Shown here: in pieces, positions 1 to 9,664 of the stretch | Numbering within the stretch: the first letter of the stretch is position 1 | How the letters are laid out: every line of letters starts with the position of its first letter | Assembly (NCBI RefSeq): GCF_014205155.1 | Contig: NZ_JACHMX010000001.1 | Location: forward strand, 2,170,001-2,234,000 | Source of the DNA: Amycolatopsis umgeniensis | GTDB lineage: Bacteria > Actinomycetota > Actinomycetes > Mycobacteriales > Pseudonocardiaceae | DNA: 64,000 bases | Reading direction: 5' to 3' | Translations under genes and position numbers: made by a program | The notes under the pieces: generated by a model | Seen by the model: the letters and a program-made list of their open reading frames with translations, nothing else | Told to the model about the DNA's origin: nothing | Databases searched by the model: none

Positions 1-4
1 TCTG

Positions 5-616
5 TCAGTGTGCTCCTCCGGCCGCGTCGCGCACGGCCAAGTTGACCTTCAGCACAGTGACGCCCGGCGCACCGATCCCGGCGCCGCCCGTGTTCTCCGC
101 CACGAGCTGCCGGACCTTCTCCTCCGACAGGCCGGTGTTCCGCGCCACCCGCGGGATCTGCAGGTCGGCGTAGGCGACGCTGATCGCCGGATCCATCCCC
201 GATCCCGACGTCGTCACCGCGTCGGCGGGCACCTGCGACTCCTGGACGCCCTCGCGGGCGGCGATGAGCTTCTTGCGCTCGCCGATCGCGGCGACCAGGT
301 CCTCGTTGTACGGGCCCTTGTTCGACGCGCCGGACGAAGACGGGTCACCGGGGCCGAGGACGTCTTTCGATCCCGCGGACGGGCGGTGGTGGAACCACGG
401 GTCCTTGGCCGGGTCGGCCGCGACCGGGTCGACGCCGATCAGGGACGAGCCGACGGCCTGCCCGTCTCGGGTGATGATCGAGCCTTCGGCGTTGCCTTGG
501 AGGCCGGGGATCCGGGAAACCGCCCACACGCCCAACGGATAGACGACTCCCAGCAGGACCGTGAAGACGAGCAGGACACGCAGCCCGGCGAGGGTCTGCT
601 TCAACAGTGCGTTCAT
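5..616 (-). CDS. kdpC: Potassium-transporting ATPase subunit C (KdpC)
   Basis: 203-aa KdpC, the small membrane-anchored subunit of the KdpFABC high-affinity K+ pump. One N-terminal transmembrane helix (about residues 10-33) precedes a soluble domain with typical KdpC segments: VDPVAADPAKDPWFHHRPSA (about 61-80), SNKGPYNED (about 97-105) and VPADAVTTSGSGMDPAIS near the middle. Length matches the family (about 190-210). It starts 4 bp after the kdpB stop, so it is translated as the last gene of the leftward operon kdpF-A-B-C. Its own TGA falls at positions 5-7, so the gene is complete; kdpD/kdpE would lie off the left edge if present. Confidence 0.96.
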   Translation of the reverse strand: MNALLKQTLAGLRVLLVFTVLLGVVYPLGVWAVSRIPGLQGNAEGSIITRDGQAVGSSLIGVDPVAADPAKDPWFHHRPSAGSKDVLGPGDPSSSGASNKGPYNEDLVAAIGERKKLIAAREGVQESQVPADAVTTSGSGMDPAISVAYADLQIPRVARNTGLSEEKVRQLVAENTGGAGIGAPGVTVLKVNLAVRDAAGGAH

Positions 617-620
617 GGTG

Positions 621-2714
621 TCACCCGATTCCAGGGATGAGACGGACGAGCAGGTCGATCAGCCAGATCCCGAGGAACGGGCTGACGATGCCGCCGAGGC
701 CGTAGACCAGCAGGTTCCGGCGCAGCAGCGCCGAGGCCGACGACGGCTTGTACCGGACGCCGCGCAGGGCGAGCGGGATCAGCCCGACGATGATCAGGGC
801 GTTGAAGATGACCGCCGAAAGGATCGCCGACTTCGGCGTCGCGAGCTGCATGATGTTGAGCGCGCCGAGCTGGGCGAAGATGCCGGTGAACATCGCGGGC
901 AGGATGGCGAAGTACTTCGCGAGGTCGTTGGCGACGCTGAAGGTGGTCAGCGCGCCGCGGGTGATCAGCAGCTGCTTGCCGATCTCCACGATCTCGATCA
1001 GCTTCGTCGGGTCGGAGTCGAGGTCCACCATGTTCCCCGCCTCCTTGGCGGCGGAGGTCCCGGTGTTCATCGCGACGCCGACGTCGGACTGCGCGAGCGC
1101 GGGGGCGTCGTTGGTGCCGTCGCCGGTCATCGCGACCAGCCTCCCGCCCTCCTGCTCCTTCTTGATCAGCGCCATCTTGTCTTCGGGCTTGGCCTCGGCG
1201 AGATAGTCGTCGACACCCGCGTCCGCGGCGATCGCCTTGGCGGTCAGCGGGTTGTCCCCGGTGATCATCACGGTCTTGATGCCCATCGCGCGGAGCTGGA
1301 CGAACCGCTCCTTCATCCCGGGTTTCACCACATCGGACAGCCGGATCACGCCGCGCACGAACGCTTTCGCGCCGTCGTACTCCGCGACCACCAGCGGGGT
1401 CCCGCCCTGCTGGCTGATCTCGTCCACGACACGCTCGGTCTCGTCCGGCATGTCGCCGCCGCGTTCGCGGACCCACGCCCGCACCGAGGCGGTGGCGCCC
1501 TTGCGGACCTGGCGTTCCCCGATGTCGATACCGCTCATCCGGGTCTGCGCGGTGAACTCGACGAAGTCCGCGAGCTTCTCGTCCCCGGACGCCGTCTCCT
1601 CGAGACCGTGCTCCCTCGCGACGAGTTCGACGATGCTGCGGCCTTCCGGCGTGCCGTCGGCCAGGCTGGACAGCCGGGCGGCCTTGGCGATGTCGTCCGA
1701 AGTGGACGATCCGACCGGGATCAGCTCGGTGGCCTTGCGGTTGCCGAAGGTGATCGTGCCGGTCTTGTCCAGCAGCAGCGTCGAGACGTCGCCCGCGGCC
1801 TCGACCGCGCGGCCACTCGTCGCGAGCACGTTGCGCTGCACCAGCCGGTCCATCCCCGCGATACCGATCGCGGACAGCAGCGCGCCGATCGTGGTCGGGA
1901 TCAGGCACACCAGCAACGCGGTCAGCACGATCACGGACTGCTGGCTGCCGGAGTAACCCGCCATCGGCTGCAGCGCCACGACGGCGAGCAGGAAGATGAT
2001 CGTGAGCGTCGAGAGCAGGATGGTCAGCGCGATCTCGTTCGGCGTCTTCTGCCGGGAAGCGCCCTCCACCAAAGCGATCATGCGGTCCACAAAGGACTCG
2101 CCGGGTTTGGTGGTGATCTTCACGACGACGCGGTCCGAGAGCACCGTGGTGCCGCCGGTGACCGCGCATCGGTCTCCGCCCGATTCGCGGATGACCGGGG
2201 CCGACTCGCCGGTGATGGCCGATTCGTCGACGGTCGCGATGCCCTCGACGACGTCACCGTCGCCCGGGATGACCTGTCCGGCCTCGACCACCACGAGGTC
2301 GCCGACACGCAGGTCCGCGCCCGGCACGTTCTCCTCGTCGCCGTCCTCGGTGAGACGGCGCGCGATGGTCTCCTTCTTGCTGCGCCGCAGGGATTCCGCC
2401 TGGGCCTTGCCCCGGCCTTCCGCGACGGCCTCGGCGAGGTTCGCGAACAGGACGGTGAACCACAGCCAGATCGTGATGAGGATGGTGAACACGCTCGGGT
2501 CTGTGACGGCGAAGACCGTGGTCAGCGCCGAGCCGACCCACACCACGAACATGACCGGGTTGGCCAGCTGGTGCTTGGGGTTCAGCTTGCGCAGCGCCTC
2601 CGGAAGCGAGGTCAGGAGTTGCCGGGGACTGAAGATCCCCGCGCCGACCCGGCCGGTGTTCTCACTGTGGTGCTGTGCCGTTTCTTCCGGCGTGCGTTCT
2701 TGTGTGACGGTCAT
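621..2714 (-). CDS. kdpB: Potassium-transporting P-type ATPase subunit B (KdpB)
   Basis: 697-aa catalytic subunit that hydrolyses ATP to drive K+ uptake through KdpA. Diagnostic P-type features are visible: the TGES actuator loop (168-171), the phosphorylated Asp316 in DKTGT, the [13 protein letters not shown] hinge motif, and several membrane helices in the N- and C-terminal parts. The open frame extends upstream, but the ATG at 2714 ([11 protein letters not shown]) is chosen because it overlaps the kdpA stop as ATGA and gives the usual family length. This coupling supports strict co-translation with kdpA. Confidence 0.97.
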   Translation of the reverse strand: MTVTQERTPEETAQHHSENTGRVGAGIFSPRQLLTSLPEALRKLNPKHQLANPVMFVVWVGSALTTVFAVTDPSVFTILITIWLWFTVLFANLAEAVAEGRGKAQAESLRRSKKETIARRLTEDGDEENVPGADLRVGDLVVVEAGQVIPGDGDVVEGIATVDESAITGESAPVIRESGGDRCAVTGGTTVLSDRVVVKITTKPGESFVDRMIALVEGASRQKTPNEIALTILLSTLTIIFLLAVVALQPMAGYSGSQQSVIVLTALLVCLIPTTIGALLSAIGIAGMDRLVQRNVLATSGRAVEAAGDVSTLLLDKTGTITFGNRKATELIPVGSSTSDDIAKAARLSSLADGTPEGRSIVELVAREHGLEETASGDEKLADFVEFTAQTRMSGIDIGERQVRKGATASVRAWVRERGGDMPDETERVVDEISQQGGTPLVVAEYDGAKAFVRGVIRLSDVVKPGMKERFVQLRAMGIKTVMITGDNPLTAKAIAADAGVDDYLAEAKPEDKMALIKKEQEGGRLVAMTGDGTNDAPALAQSDVGVAMNTGTSAAKEAGNMVDLDSDPTKLIEIVEIGKQLLITRGALTTFSVANDLAKYFAILPAMFTGIFAQLGALNIMQLATPKSAILSAVIFNALIIVGLIPLALRGVRYKPSSASALLRRNLLVYGLGGIVSPFLGIWLIDLLVRLIPGIG

Positions 2715-4372
2715 GCGAGTGCCTCTGCTATGGGCCCGAGCGCGAGCGCCGGGATGAAGGTGAGGGCCGCGACGAGCACGATCGTGCCCGCGAGCATCGT
2801 GCCGAAGAGCGGTCCGGTGGTGGGCAGCGTGCCCGCGGTCTCCGGGACCTTCCGTTGCGAGGCAAGGGATCCGGCCAGGCACAGCACGGCGATGATCGGG
2901 ATGAACCTGCCGAGCAGCATGGCCACCGACAGCGAGGACTGGAACCAGTCGTTCGTCACGGTGAGCCCGCCGAACGCGCTGCCGTTGTTGTTGCCCGTCG
3001 AGGCGTAGGCGTACAGGACCTCCGAGAGGCCGTGCGCGCCCGAGTTCGTCATGGCGTCCGGGGTGTCGGCCAGCATCAACGCGATACCGGAGCCGAGCAG
3101 GACCACGGTCGGCATCGCCAGCATGGAGACCGCGGCGCAGGTGACCTCGCGTTTGCCGAGCTTCTTGCCCAGGTACTCCGGTGTCCGGCCGACCATCAGC
3201 CCGGCGAGGAACATCGCGATCACGGCCATCACCAGGATGCCGTAGAGACCGGTGCCCACCCCGCCCGGCGAGATCTCGCCCAGCAGCATGTTGAGCAGGA
3301 CCCCGCCACCGCCGAGCCCGCTGTAGCTGTCGTGCGCGCCGTTGACCGCGCCGGTCGACGTGCCGGTGGTCGCGGTGGCGAACAGCGAACTCAAGCCGAT
3401 GCCGAACCGCTGCTCCTTGCCTTCCAGGTTCGCCCCGGCGGCCAAGGACGCGGGACCGCTCGCGTGGGCTTCGGACAGCCAGGTCACCGTGAGCATCGCG
3501 GTGAACAGCGTGGCCATCACCGAGAGCAGGACGTAACCCTGTTTGGTGTTGCCGACGAACTTGCCGAACGTCCGGGTCAGCGAGACGGGAATGACCAGGA
3601 TCAGGAAGATCTCGATCAGGTTGGTCCAGGCGTTCGGGTTCTCGAACGGATGCGCGGAGTTGGCGTTGAAGATGCCGCCGCCGTTGGTGCCGAGTTCCTT
3701 GATGGCTTCCTGACTCGCGGCGGGCGCCAGCGCGATCTTGCTGGTGCTACCGTCGGGATTGAGGACGTCGACACCGCTCTTGAGGCTCTGGACGACACCG
3801 AGCGCGATCAGCGCGATCGCGGCCACGAACGCGATCGGCAGCAGGATCCGGATCGTGCCTCGGGTCAGGTCCACCCAGAAGTTGCCGAGGCGGTCTGTCT
3901 TCGCGCGGACGAAACCGCGGACGACAGCGACGGCGACCGAAAGGCCCACGGCGGCGGACAGGAAGTTCTGCACGGTCAGTCCGGCCATCTGCACGAAGTG
4001 ACCCATGGTCGCTTCGGGGCTGTAGGACTGCCAGTTCGTGTTGGTCACGAAGCTGACGGCGGTGTTGAAGGCGACCGCCGGTGACACCGGTTCCTTGCCG
4101 AGGCTCCACGGCAGGATCGCCTGGAGCCGTTGAAGCAGGTACAGGAAAACGACGGAGACGAACGAGAAGCCGATCACGGCGGACGCGTAGGTCTTCCAGT
4201 GCTGTTCCGATCCGGGGTTCACCCGGAACAGGCGGTACAGGCCGCGTTCGGCCTTGGTGTGCTTCTCCGTCGAGAAGACGCGCGCCATGTAATCGCCGAG
4301 TGGCCGGTAGACCACCGCGAGCGCGACGAGGAGGAGGCCGGCCTGCAAGAGGCCGGCCGTCGTGTCTGACAT
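2711..4372 (-). CDS. kdpA: Potassium-transporting ATPase K+-binding subunit A (KdpA)
   Basis: 553-aa polytopic subunit forming the K+ channel-like pore of KdpFABC. It has about ten hydrophobic helices and recognisable selectivity-loop segments, including [12 protein letters not shown] and [20 protein letters not shown], plus [13 protein letters not shown] near the C terminus. Length is typical for KdpA. Its ATG overlaps the kdpF TGA (ATGA at 4369-4372), and its own TGA overlaps the kdpB ATG, so kdpF, A and B form one tightly coupled unit. Confidence 0.97.
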   Translation of the reverse strand: MSDTTAGLLQAGLLLVALAVVYRPLGDYMARVFSTEKHTKAERGLYRLFRVNPGSEQHWKTYASAVIGFSFVSVVFLYLLQRLQAILPWSLGKEPVSPAVAFNTAVSFVTNTNWQSYSPEATMGHFVQMAGLTVQNFLSAAVGLSVAVAVVRGFVRAKTDRLGNFWVDLTRGTIRILLPIAFVAAIALIALGVVQSLKSGVDVLNPDGSTSKIALAPAASQEAIKELGTNGGGIFNANSAHPFENPNAWTNLIEIFLILVIPVSLTRTFGKFVGNTKQGYVLLSVMATLFTAMLTVTWLSEAHASGPASLAAGANLEGKEQRFGIGLSSLFATATTGTSTGAVNGAHDSYSGLGGGGVLLNMLLGEISPGGVGTGLYGILVMAVIAMFLAGLMVGRTPEYLGKKLGKREVTCAAVSMLAMPTVVLLGSGIALMLADTPDAMTNSGAHGLSEVLYAYASTGNNNGSAFGGLTVTNDWFQSSLSVAMLLGRFIPIIAVLCLAGSLASQRKVPETAGTLPTTGPLFGTMLAGTIVLVAALTFIPALALGPIAEALA

Positions 4373-4473
4373 CAGAATTTCTCCGGCCTGACCAGTGCGA
4401 TGAACAAATAGACGATCAGCCCCAGCGCCAGCAGTCCGCCGACGACATTGGCCACGGTTCCCGTGCCGGTCAC
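4372..4473 (-). CDS. kdpF: KdpF, small stabilising peptide of the Kdp complex
   Basis: 33-aa single-span membrane peptide ending in the typical KdpF tail LFIALVRPEKF. The family stabilises the KdpABC complex and is usually about 29 aa. The GTG at 4473 is chosen because the longer upstream reading lacks KdpF character and this start overlaps the stop of the preceding small gene (GTGA). Its TGA overlaps the kdpA ATG. Confidence 0.85.
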   Translation of the reverse strand: MTGTGTVANVVGGLLALGLIVYLFIALVRPEKF

Positions 4474-4553
4474 AGCTTTTCCAGACCGCGCAGGGTCAGG
4501 GCGAGAACCACGAATACGCCGATCAGGAGCACGGCGTAGAGCAAGTCGGCCAC
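4470..4553 (-). CDS. Small single-span membrane protein heading the kdp operon
   Basis: 27-aa peptide (VADLLYAVLLIGVFVVLALT then RGLEKL), almost entirely one hydrophobic helix with a short basic tail. A GAGAGG ribosome-binding site lies about 5 nt before the GTG at 4553, and the TGA overlaps the kdpF GTG. It resembles KdpF in size and topology but lacks the RPEKF tail. The coupling and good RBS make it a real gene. I infer a regulatory or assembly role in the Kdp complex, but nothing in the sequence specifies it. Confidence 0.7.
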   Translation of the reverse strand: MADLLYAVLLIGVFVVLALTLRGLEKL

Positions 4554-4760
4554 TAGGCACCTCTCAGGACAGGTCACCCCATCGGTGACCAGGACTCCGC
4601 AACAGTGCGCTGGGTACAGACCATTCCGACCTCTGCCTGACGGCCTCTTGATGCCCCGATCGGGTGCCTTTACGACTTCTTGATGCCCGGTGACGTGCCC
4701 CACAGACGGTGACGCAGCGGGGACGGAGCGTGCAATTCGGGCAGACAAGCCCGCCGATGC

Positions 4761-4779
4761 GTGTTACACCTGTGTTACA
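4761..4779 (+). promoter_or_regulatory. Tandem 8-bp direct repeat upstream of asparagine synthetase
   Basis: GTGTTACA occurs at 4761-4768 and again at 4772-4779, an 11-bp (one helical turn) period, about 40 bp before the asnB start. The 264-bp gap 4554-4817 must also hold the leftward kdp promoter. The repeat could be an activator or repressor site for either unit; no regulator can be named. Confidence 0.4.
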
Positions 4780-4817
4780 GATAGTTGTATGTGCTAACTA
4801 ATCACCAGGAGGTAGCG

Positions 4818-6650
4818 ATGTGCGGAATCGCAGGGTGGGTCTCCTTCGACACGGATCTGACACAGCGCCGGGAGGTCGTCGACGCGATGACCGCGACCAT
4901 GGCGTGCCGCGGGCCTGACGACTCGGGTACCTGGGTGCGGCGCCAGGTGGCCTTGGGGCATCGCCGTCTGGCGATCATCGATCTGCCGGGCGGCAGGCAG
5001 CCGATGGCCGAAGCCGGACTGGCGGCCATGGTCTACAGCGGTGAGGCGTACAACTTCACCGAGTTGCGCGCGGAACTTTCCCAGCGGGGCCACAAATTCG
5101 AGACCGACAGCGACACCGAGGTCGTGCTCCACGGCTATCTTGAGTGGGGCGACGAGGTCGTCGATCACCTCAACGGCATGTACGCCTTCGCGATCTGGGA
5201 CGAGCGCGACGAGAAGCTCGTGATGATCCGCGACCGCATGGGCATCAAGCCGTTCTACTACTACCCGACCCCGGACGGCGTCCTGTTCGGTTCCGAGCCG
5301 AAGGCGATCCTGGCGAACCCGTTGGCGCGCAAGGTGGTCGACACCGACGGCCTGCGCGAGCTGATGTCCATGACCAAGACGCCGGGCTGGTCGCTGTGGA
5401 AGGGCATGCACGAGGTCGGGCCGGGCACGATCGTCACCGTCGACCGCTCGGGGATCCGCACGCGGACGTACTGGAAGCTCGACGCGAAGCAGCACACGGA
5501 CGACCAGGAGACCACGGTCGAGCGGGTCCGCGAGCTGATGACCGACATCGTGCACCGCCAGCTGATCGCCGACGTGCCCCGCTGTGTCCTGCTGTCCGGC
5601 GGGCTCGACTCCAGCGCCGTCACCGGTCTCGCCGCGGCACGGCTGGCCGAACAAGGCGAACGGCTGCGCACGTTCTCGGTCGATTTCCAGGGCCAGGAGG
5701 ACAACTTCCAGCCGGACGAGATGCGGGACACCCCGGACTCGCCCTTCATCCGCGACGTCGCGGAACTGGTCGGTTCCGACCACAAGGACGTCGTGCTGAA
5801 CCCGGCCGAGCTCAGTGATCCCGAGATCCGCCGCAAGGTGCTGACCGCGAGGGACATCCCGGCCGGGCTCGGCGACATGGACACGTCGCTGTACCTGCTG
5901 TTCAAGGCGATCCGCGCGGAGTCCACGGTGGCACTGTCCGGCGAGTCGGCCGACGAGGTCTTCGGCGGTTACCGCTGGTTCCACGACGAAGCCGCGGTGA
6001 ACTCGGGGACCTTCCCCTGGCTCGCCTTCCGGACGGGGCTCACCAGCGAACGAGGTGCCCTCCTGCGGGAAGATGTCCGAGAGAAGCTGGACCTGACCGG
6101 CTACATCGCCGACCAGTACGGCACCGCCGTCGCCCAGGTCGAGCACCTCGACGGCGAGAGCGAGCAGGACCGGAAGATGCGGACGGTCTGCAACCTCCAC
6201 CTCTCCCGGTTCGTGCGGATGCTGCTGGACCGCAAGGACCGGGCGTCGATGGCCGTCGGACTCGAGGTGCGGGTGCCGTTCTGCGACCACCGCCTCGTCG
6301 AGTACGTCTACAACACACCTTGGTCGCTGAAGACGTTCGACAGCAGGGAAAAGAGCCTGCTGCGTCACGCCACGAAGCACGTCCTGCCCGCGTCGGTTCG
6401 CGATCGGGTCAAGAGCCCGTATCCGTCCACACAGGACCCCGGTTACGCGGCGGCCTTGCAGCAGCAGGCCAAGGAGGCCCTGACCGAGCGGGACAACCCG
6501 GTGTTCTCGCTGGTGGACCGAGACTGGCTGCACCGGGCGTCCGAAGTGGACCCGGCGACGATGCCCTCGGTCCAGCGCGCCGGGATCGACCGGGCGCTGG
6601 ACCTCTACCACTGGTTCGACCTGTACCGGCCCGAACTGCAGCTGGACTGA
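4818..6650 (+). CDS. asnB: Asparagine synthase (glutamine-hydrolysing)
   Basis: 610-aa two-domain enzyme converting aspartate, glutamine and ATP to asparagine. The start at 4818 (MCGIAGWV) is fixed by the obligatory N-terminal catalytic Cys2 and by an AGGAGGT ribosome-binding site. The N-terminal glutaminase domain (1 to about 210) has HRRLAI and YSGEAYNF; the C-terminal synthetase has the PP-loop SGGLDSS at 260-266. The usual oxyanion-hole Asn of NGEIYN is Ser74 here. It stands alone, transcribed rightward, and ends at a strong hairpin shared with the convergent ABC operon. Confidence 0.95.
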   Translation: MCGIAGWVSFDTDLTQRREVVDAMTATMACRGPDDSGTWVRRQVALGHRRLAIIDLPGGRQPMAEAGLAAMVYSGEAYNFTELRAELSQRGHKFETDSDTEVVLHGYLEWGDEVVDHLNGMYAFAIWDERDEKLVMIRDRMGIKPFYYYPTPDGVLFGSEPKAILANPLARKVVDTDGLRELMSMTKTPGWSLWKGMHEVGPGTIVTVDRSGIRTRTYWKLDAKQHTDDQETTVERVRELMTDIVHRQLIADVPRCVLLSGGLDSSAVTGLAAARLAEQGERLRTFSVDFQGQEDNFQPDEMRDTPDSPFIRDVAELVGSDHKDVVLNPAELSDPEIRRKVLTARDIPAGLGDMDTSLYLLFKAIRAESTVALSGESADEVFGGYRWFHDEAAVNSGTFPWLAFRTGLTSERGALLREDVREKLDLTGYIADQYGTAVAQVEHLDGESEQDRKMRTVCNLHLSRFVRMLLDRKDRASMAVGLEVRVPFCDHRLVEYVYNTPWSLKTFDSREKSLLRHATKHVLPASVRDRVKSPYPSTQDPGYAAALQQQAKEALTERDNPVFSLVDRDWLHRASEVDPATMPSVQRAGIDRALDLYHWFDLYRPELQLD

Positions 6651-6656
6651 ACCCCG

Positions 6657-6689
6657 GGTCCGCCGCCGTCTCAGCGACGGCGGCGGACC
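6657..6689. terminator. Bidirectional hairpin terminator between convergent asnB and ABC permease
   Basis: A perfect 13-bp inverted repeat (GGTCCGCCGCCGT with ACGGCGGCGGACC) around a 7-nt loop begins 6 bp after the asnB stop. The stop codon of the leftward permease gene lies in the loop, and its Arg-rich last codons form one arm. There is no U-tract, as is common in actinomycetes. Confidence 0.8.
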
Positions 6690-7591
6690 GTTCCCCCTAC
6701 CGCGATCCCCCCGAGGACCGCGGTCGCGGCGAACAGGATGCCTGCCTCGGTCCACTGGAACCGCCAGAACCGGCTGGTGGGCTGGTAGACGGTGAAGTCC
6801 TGATACCCGGCCGCCTGAGCGCACGCGTTCTTCCCCAGCCCCCGCGGGCAGCCGGGCACGTCGTCCAGCGAATTCAGCTCGCGGCCGTCCGGCGCGACCC
6901 TGCCCACCTTGACGATCAGTGCCCCCTTCGCGGCCGCATCGGGACCGATTGTGCGCACCGGCTCGGCGTAATGCGGCCTCATCAGGAGCAAAGCGATCGA
7001 AGCCGCGAGGAACACCGCGACCGTGATCGCGATGGCGGGCAAGGTCTTGCGCACCAGCACCCCGGCGGCCGCGCCCAGGGTGAAGGCGAACAGCCACCAG
7101 GCGGCGGGCGCGATCCCGACCGCGCCGAAGTAGGACGTCTCGGCGAAGGTCTCGGCCTTGCCGGGGAACATCTCCAGCCACCTGCCGAACATCTGCCCCG
7201 ACACGAGCCCGGCCAGCATCGCGCATCCGGCGAGGACGCCGAACTTGACGGCCAGCCAGTGCCCGCGCCCGACCGACTGCGTCCACGCGAGCTGATGGGT
7301 ATTGCGCTCGTACTCTCTGGCGAGCAGCGGAGCACCCCAAAAGACGCCTGCCAGCAACGGAACGAACGGCAGCAGCACGATCAGCGGGTAGATCTCCTGG
7401 TAGAGATCCTCCAGCCCCGCGTCGTACTCGCGGCAGGGAACGCCGCCTCCGTAGCAGTACAGGGAGGTCTCGCCGTTCGCGGCGCCGACGGCGATCTGTC
7501 CGGACAGGAACAGGACGCCACCGAGCACGGCGAGGAACCCCAAGGTGACGAGCAGCTGGGTGCGGTGCTGCCGCCAGGTGAGCCAGAGCAA
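6671..7591 (-). CDS. ABC transporter permease-like membrane protein (second of pair)
   Basis: 306-aa polytopic protein beginning MLWLTWRQHRTQLLVTLG, with about six hydrophobic segments and a C-terminal anchor followed by RRRR. It is clearly paralogous to the upstream gene product (MFWLTYRQHRMQLLVT). The start is a TTG at 7591 preceded by AAGGGA at 7-nt spacing. It is the last gene of the GntR-ATPase-permease-permease operon, 13 bp after its paralogue. I infer an export or membrane-remodelling ABC-2-type complex. The extracytoplasmic loop near residues 210-250 has two cysteines. Confidence 0.8.
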   Translation of the reverse strand: MLWLTWRQHRTQLLVTLGFLAVLGGVLFLSGQIAVGAANGETSLYCYGGGVPCREYDAGLEDLYQEIYPLIVLLPFVPLLAGVFWGAPLLAREYERNTHQLAWTQSVGRGHWLAVKFGVLAGCAMLAGLVSGQMFGRWLEMFPGKAETFAETSYFGAVGIAPAAWWLFAFTLGAAAGVLVRKTLPAIAITVAVFLAASIALLLMRPHYAEPVRTIGPDAAAKGALIVKVGRVAPDGRELNSLDDVPGCPRGLGKNACAQAAGYQDFTVYQPTSRFWRFQWTEAGILFAATAVLGGIAVGGTVRRRR

Positions 7592-7604
7592 GAAATATCC
7601 CTTT

Positions 7605-8393
7605 CTAGGAGCGGCGCCGGATGGCGAAGGTCGCGGCGACGGCGAGCAGGAGCGAGACGCCCGTCAGGATCGCGGTTTCCGTCCATTGGAAACGCCAGTA
7701 CCAGTCCTGCGGCAGGACCTTGAGCGCGGTGACCTCGCCGGCGGCGTCCGTGACCATTTCCAGCACCCGGCCCACGGGTTCCTTGCCCAGCGCGACAAGC
7801 TGCGGCTCGGCGTAGAGGTCACGGATGTTGGTCACGCCGATCATCAGGCCGACGGTCACCGCGATGGTGACGGCGATGGCGGGCAGGGTCTTGCGGATGA
7901 TCGCGCCCGCGGCGGTGCCGAGCACGAAACCGAAGAGCCACCACGCGCCGGGCGCGACGCCGGTCATCGCGAACAGGACCGGGTTGTCGAAGCGGCTGGT
8001 GAAAGCCGTGTCGCCGCGATCGGTCGGGAAGACCTCCAGCCAGCGTTGCATCATCGTGCCGAACGCGAGACCGCCCAGTGTGGCGAGAACGGCGAGGAAC
8101 CCCAGTTTCACGCCGAGCCAGCGGAATCGCGAAATCGACTGGGTCCAGGCGAGTTTCGTGGTACCGCGTTCGAACTCGGCCGCGACGAGCGGCGCACCCC
8201 AGAAGACCCCGATCGCCACCGGCACGACCTGGAGCCAGGAAAGGTAGGTGTACAGGTCTTTGAAGAGCTTCGCCGGATCGAGACTGTCCGCCGCGGCGTT
8301 CCCGTTGATCAGCAACAGGATCCCGACGACGACCAGCAGACCGGCCGTGACCAGCAGTTGCATGCGGTGCTGACGGTAGGTGAGCCAGAACAT
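7605..8393 (-). CDS. ABC transporter permease-like membrane protein (first of pair)
   Basis: 262-aa membrane protein with six predicted helices; it shares the WLTYRQHRMQ start, the GVFWGAPL(V/L)A segment and the AWTQS motif with its downstream paralogue. The ATG at 8393 follows AAGGGG with 6-nt spacing, 9 bp after the ATPase stop. The two paralogues probably form a heterodimeric ABC-2-type membrane part. The substrate is not evident. Confidence 0.82.
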   Translation of the reverse strand: MFWLTYRQHRMQLLVTAGLLVVVGILLLINGNAAADSLDPAKLFKDLYTYLSWLQVVPVAIGVFWGAPLVAAEFERGTTKLAWTQSISRFRWLGVKLGFLAVLATLGGLAFGTMMQRWLEVFPTDRGDTAFTSRFDNPVLFAMTGVAPGAWWLFGFVLGTAAGAIIRKTLPAIAVTIAVTVGLMIGVTNIRDLYAEPQLVALGKEPVGRVLEMVTDAAGEVTALKVLPQDWYWRFQWTETAILTGVSLLLAVAATFAIRRRS

Positions 8394-8402
8394 CGTCGCC
8401 CC

Positions 8403-9266
8403 TTACGCCGAAGCCAGTGTCGGGCGAGGCAGGCTCGCGGATTCGGGTCGCCGGAGGTAGGCGAGGACGAGCTCCTCCAGGTTCGCCGGCCTTTCGGTCC
8501 ACTGTGGACCGAGCGGGACCGGTTCGGTGCGGGCGAAGACGGTCGCCTGTCTGCCCGCCCGTGCCTCGTCCACGACCGCGACGCGTTTGGCCAGCGCGTC
8601 GGCCTCCTCCGCGGGTCCGGAAAGGATCCGGTGCCCGGCGACGAGTTCGTCGATGTCGCCGCTGACCTGGACGCGGCCGCCGTTGAGGACGATCAGCCAG
8701 TCACACGTGTTCTCCAGATCGGAGACGACGTGCGAGGAGAGCAGGACGGTCATGCCGGTTTCGGCGACCGCCTCCATCAGCCCGCGCATGACCTCGTGGC
8801 GGGCCAGCGGGTCGAGGTTCGCGAGCGGCTCGTCGAGCACCAGGAGGTCCGGGCGTTTCGCGAGCGCGAGAGTGAGCGCGACCTGCGCGCGCTGACCGCC
8901 GGACAGCTTGCCGACCTTGTGTTTCAAGGGAAGCCGCAGCGAATCGATGCGTTTGAGCGCGAACTCGTCGTCCCAGCCGGGGTTGAGACGCCTGCCGAAC
9001 TTGAGCATCTCGGCGATGCTGAAACCGGGGTACAGCGGCTTGTCCTGGGCGAGGAACGCGGAGGTTCCTTGGATCGAGACCGAGCCGAGGGTCGCGTCGA
9101 GCAACCCCACGGCCAGATGCAGGAAGGTCGTCTTGCCGGCGCCGTTCGGCCCGACGAGGGCGACGACGCGTCCTTTCGGGACGGAAAGGGAGCAGTCGCG
9201 CAGCGCCCACTTGCGACGGTAGCGCTTGCCGAGGCCGGTCGCTTCGATGACGGGTTTATCGGTCAT
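8403..9266 (-). CDS. ABC transporter ATP-binding protein
   Basis: 287-aa ABC ATPase with Walker A GPNGAGKTT (about residues 39-47), signature LSGGQRAQ and Walker B LLVLDEPLANLD, followed by a switch His in LLSSHVVSDLE. The C-terminal extension of about 70 residues resembles the CcmA/YtrB-type exporters associated with GntR regulators. The ATG overlaps the GntR stop (ATGA at 9263-9266), so regulator and ATPase are co-translated. It would energise the two membrane proteins that follow. Confidence 0.93.
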   Translation of the reverse strand: MTDKPVIEATGLGKRYRRKWALRDCSLSVPKGRVVALVGPNGAGKTTFLHLAVGLLDATLGSVSIQGTSAFLAQDKPLYPGFSIAEMLKFGRRLNPGWDDEFALKRIDSLRLPLKHKVGKLSGGQRAQVALTLALAKRPDLLVLDEPLANLDPLARHEVMRGLMEAVAETGMTVLLSSHVVSDLENTCDWLIVLNGGRVQVSGDIDELVAGHRILSGPAEEADALAKRVAVVDEARAGRQATVFARTEPVPLGPQWTERPANLEELVLAYLRRPESASLPRPTLASA

Positions 9267-9658
9267 GCGGTCCGCTCTCCTCGAAAGCCATCGACCATCA
9301 CCGAGGTGAACAACGCCTCGACGTCTTCCTGGTCCAGCCCTGATTCCCTGGCGTCGCGGACCCAGACCCCCAGGCTCTTCCGCAACCGCGTGTGCTCCGC
9401 GAACGAAGCGCCTCCAAGCGTCTTCTGGACGAAGGTGCCGAGACCCGGCTTCCCCTCGACGAGCCCTTCCCGCTCCAGCTCGCGGTAGGCCTTGAGGACG
9501 GTGTTGGGGTTGATCGCCAGCTCGGCGACCACTTCCTTCGCCGTCGGCAGCCGGTCCCCCGGCTCCAGCAACCCCAGCCGGAGCGCGTTCTTGACCTGCT
9601 GGACGAGCTGGACGTACGTCGCGACGCCCGAGCCCTTGTCCAGGTGGAAGGTGACCAC
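9263..9658 (-). CDS. GntR-family (YtrA-type) transcriptional regulator
   Basis: 131-aa short GntR protein: an N-terminal winged helix (YVQLVQQVKNALRLGLL, then PNTVLKAYRELEREGL) and a short helical tail instead of a large ligand domain, as in the YtrA subfamily that controls linked ABC operons. I prefer the GTG at 9658 because GAAAGG lies 9 nt upstream and MVTFHLDKGSGV is the usual family start; a GTG at 9667 would add three residues. A perfect 13-bp inverted repeat overlaps the start region, suggesting autoregulation of the four-gene operon. Confidence 0.9.
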   Translation of the reverse strand: MVTFHLDKGSGVATYVQLVQQVKNALRLGLLEPGDRLPTAKEVVAELAINPNTVLKAYRELEREGLVEGKPGLGTFVQKTLGGASFAEHTRLRKSLGVWVRDARESGLDQEDVEALFTSVMVDGFRGERTA

Positions 9659-9664
9659 TGGCAA

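Noticed and set aside
561..3008. 815-aa rightward open frame across kdpC/kdpB/kdpA
   Set aside because: It is rich in Arg, Asp, His and Gln with no recognisable domain, and it is fully antisense to three confidently identified kdp genes. Such long shadow frames are normal at this GC content.
4554..4817. A c-di-AMP (ydaO-type) riboswitch before kdp
   Set aside because: K+ uptake genes can carry one, but I see none of the expected conserved stems in this 264-bp gap.
4794..7340. 848-aa leftward open frame over asparagine synthetase
   Set aside because: Antisense to the asnB gene, low-complexity composition, no start signal and no domain.
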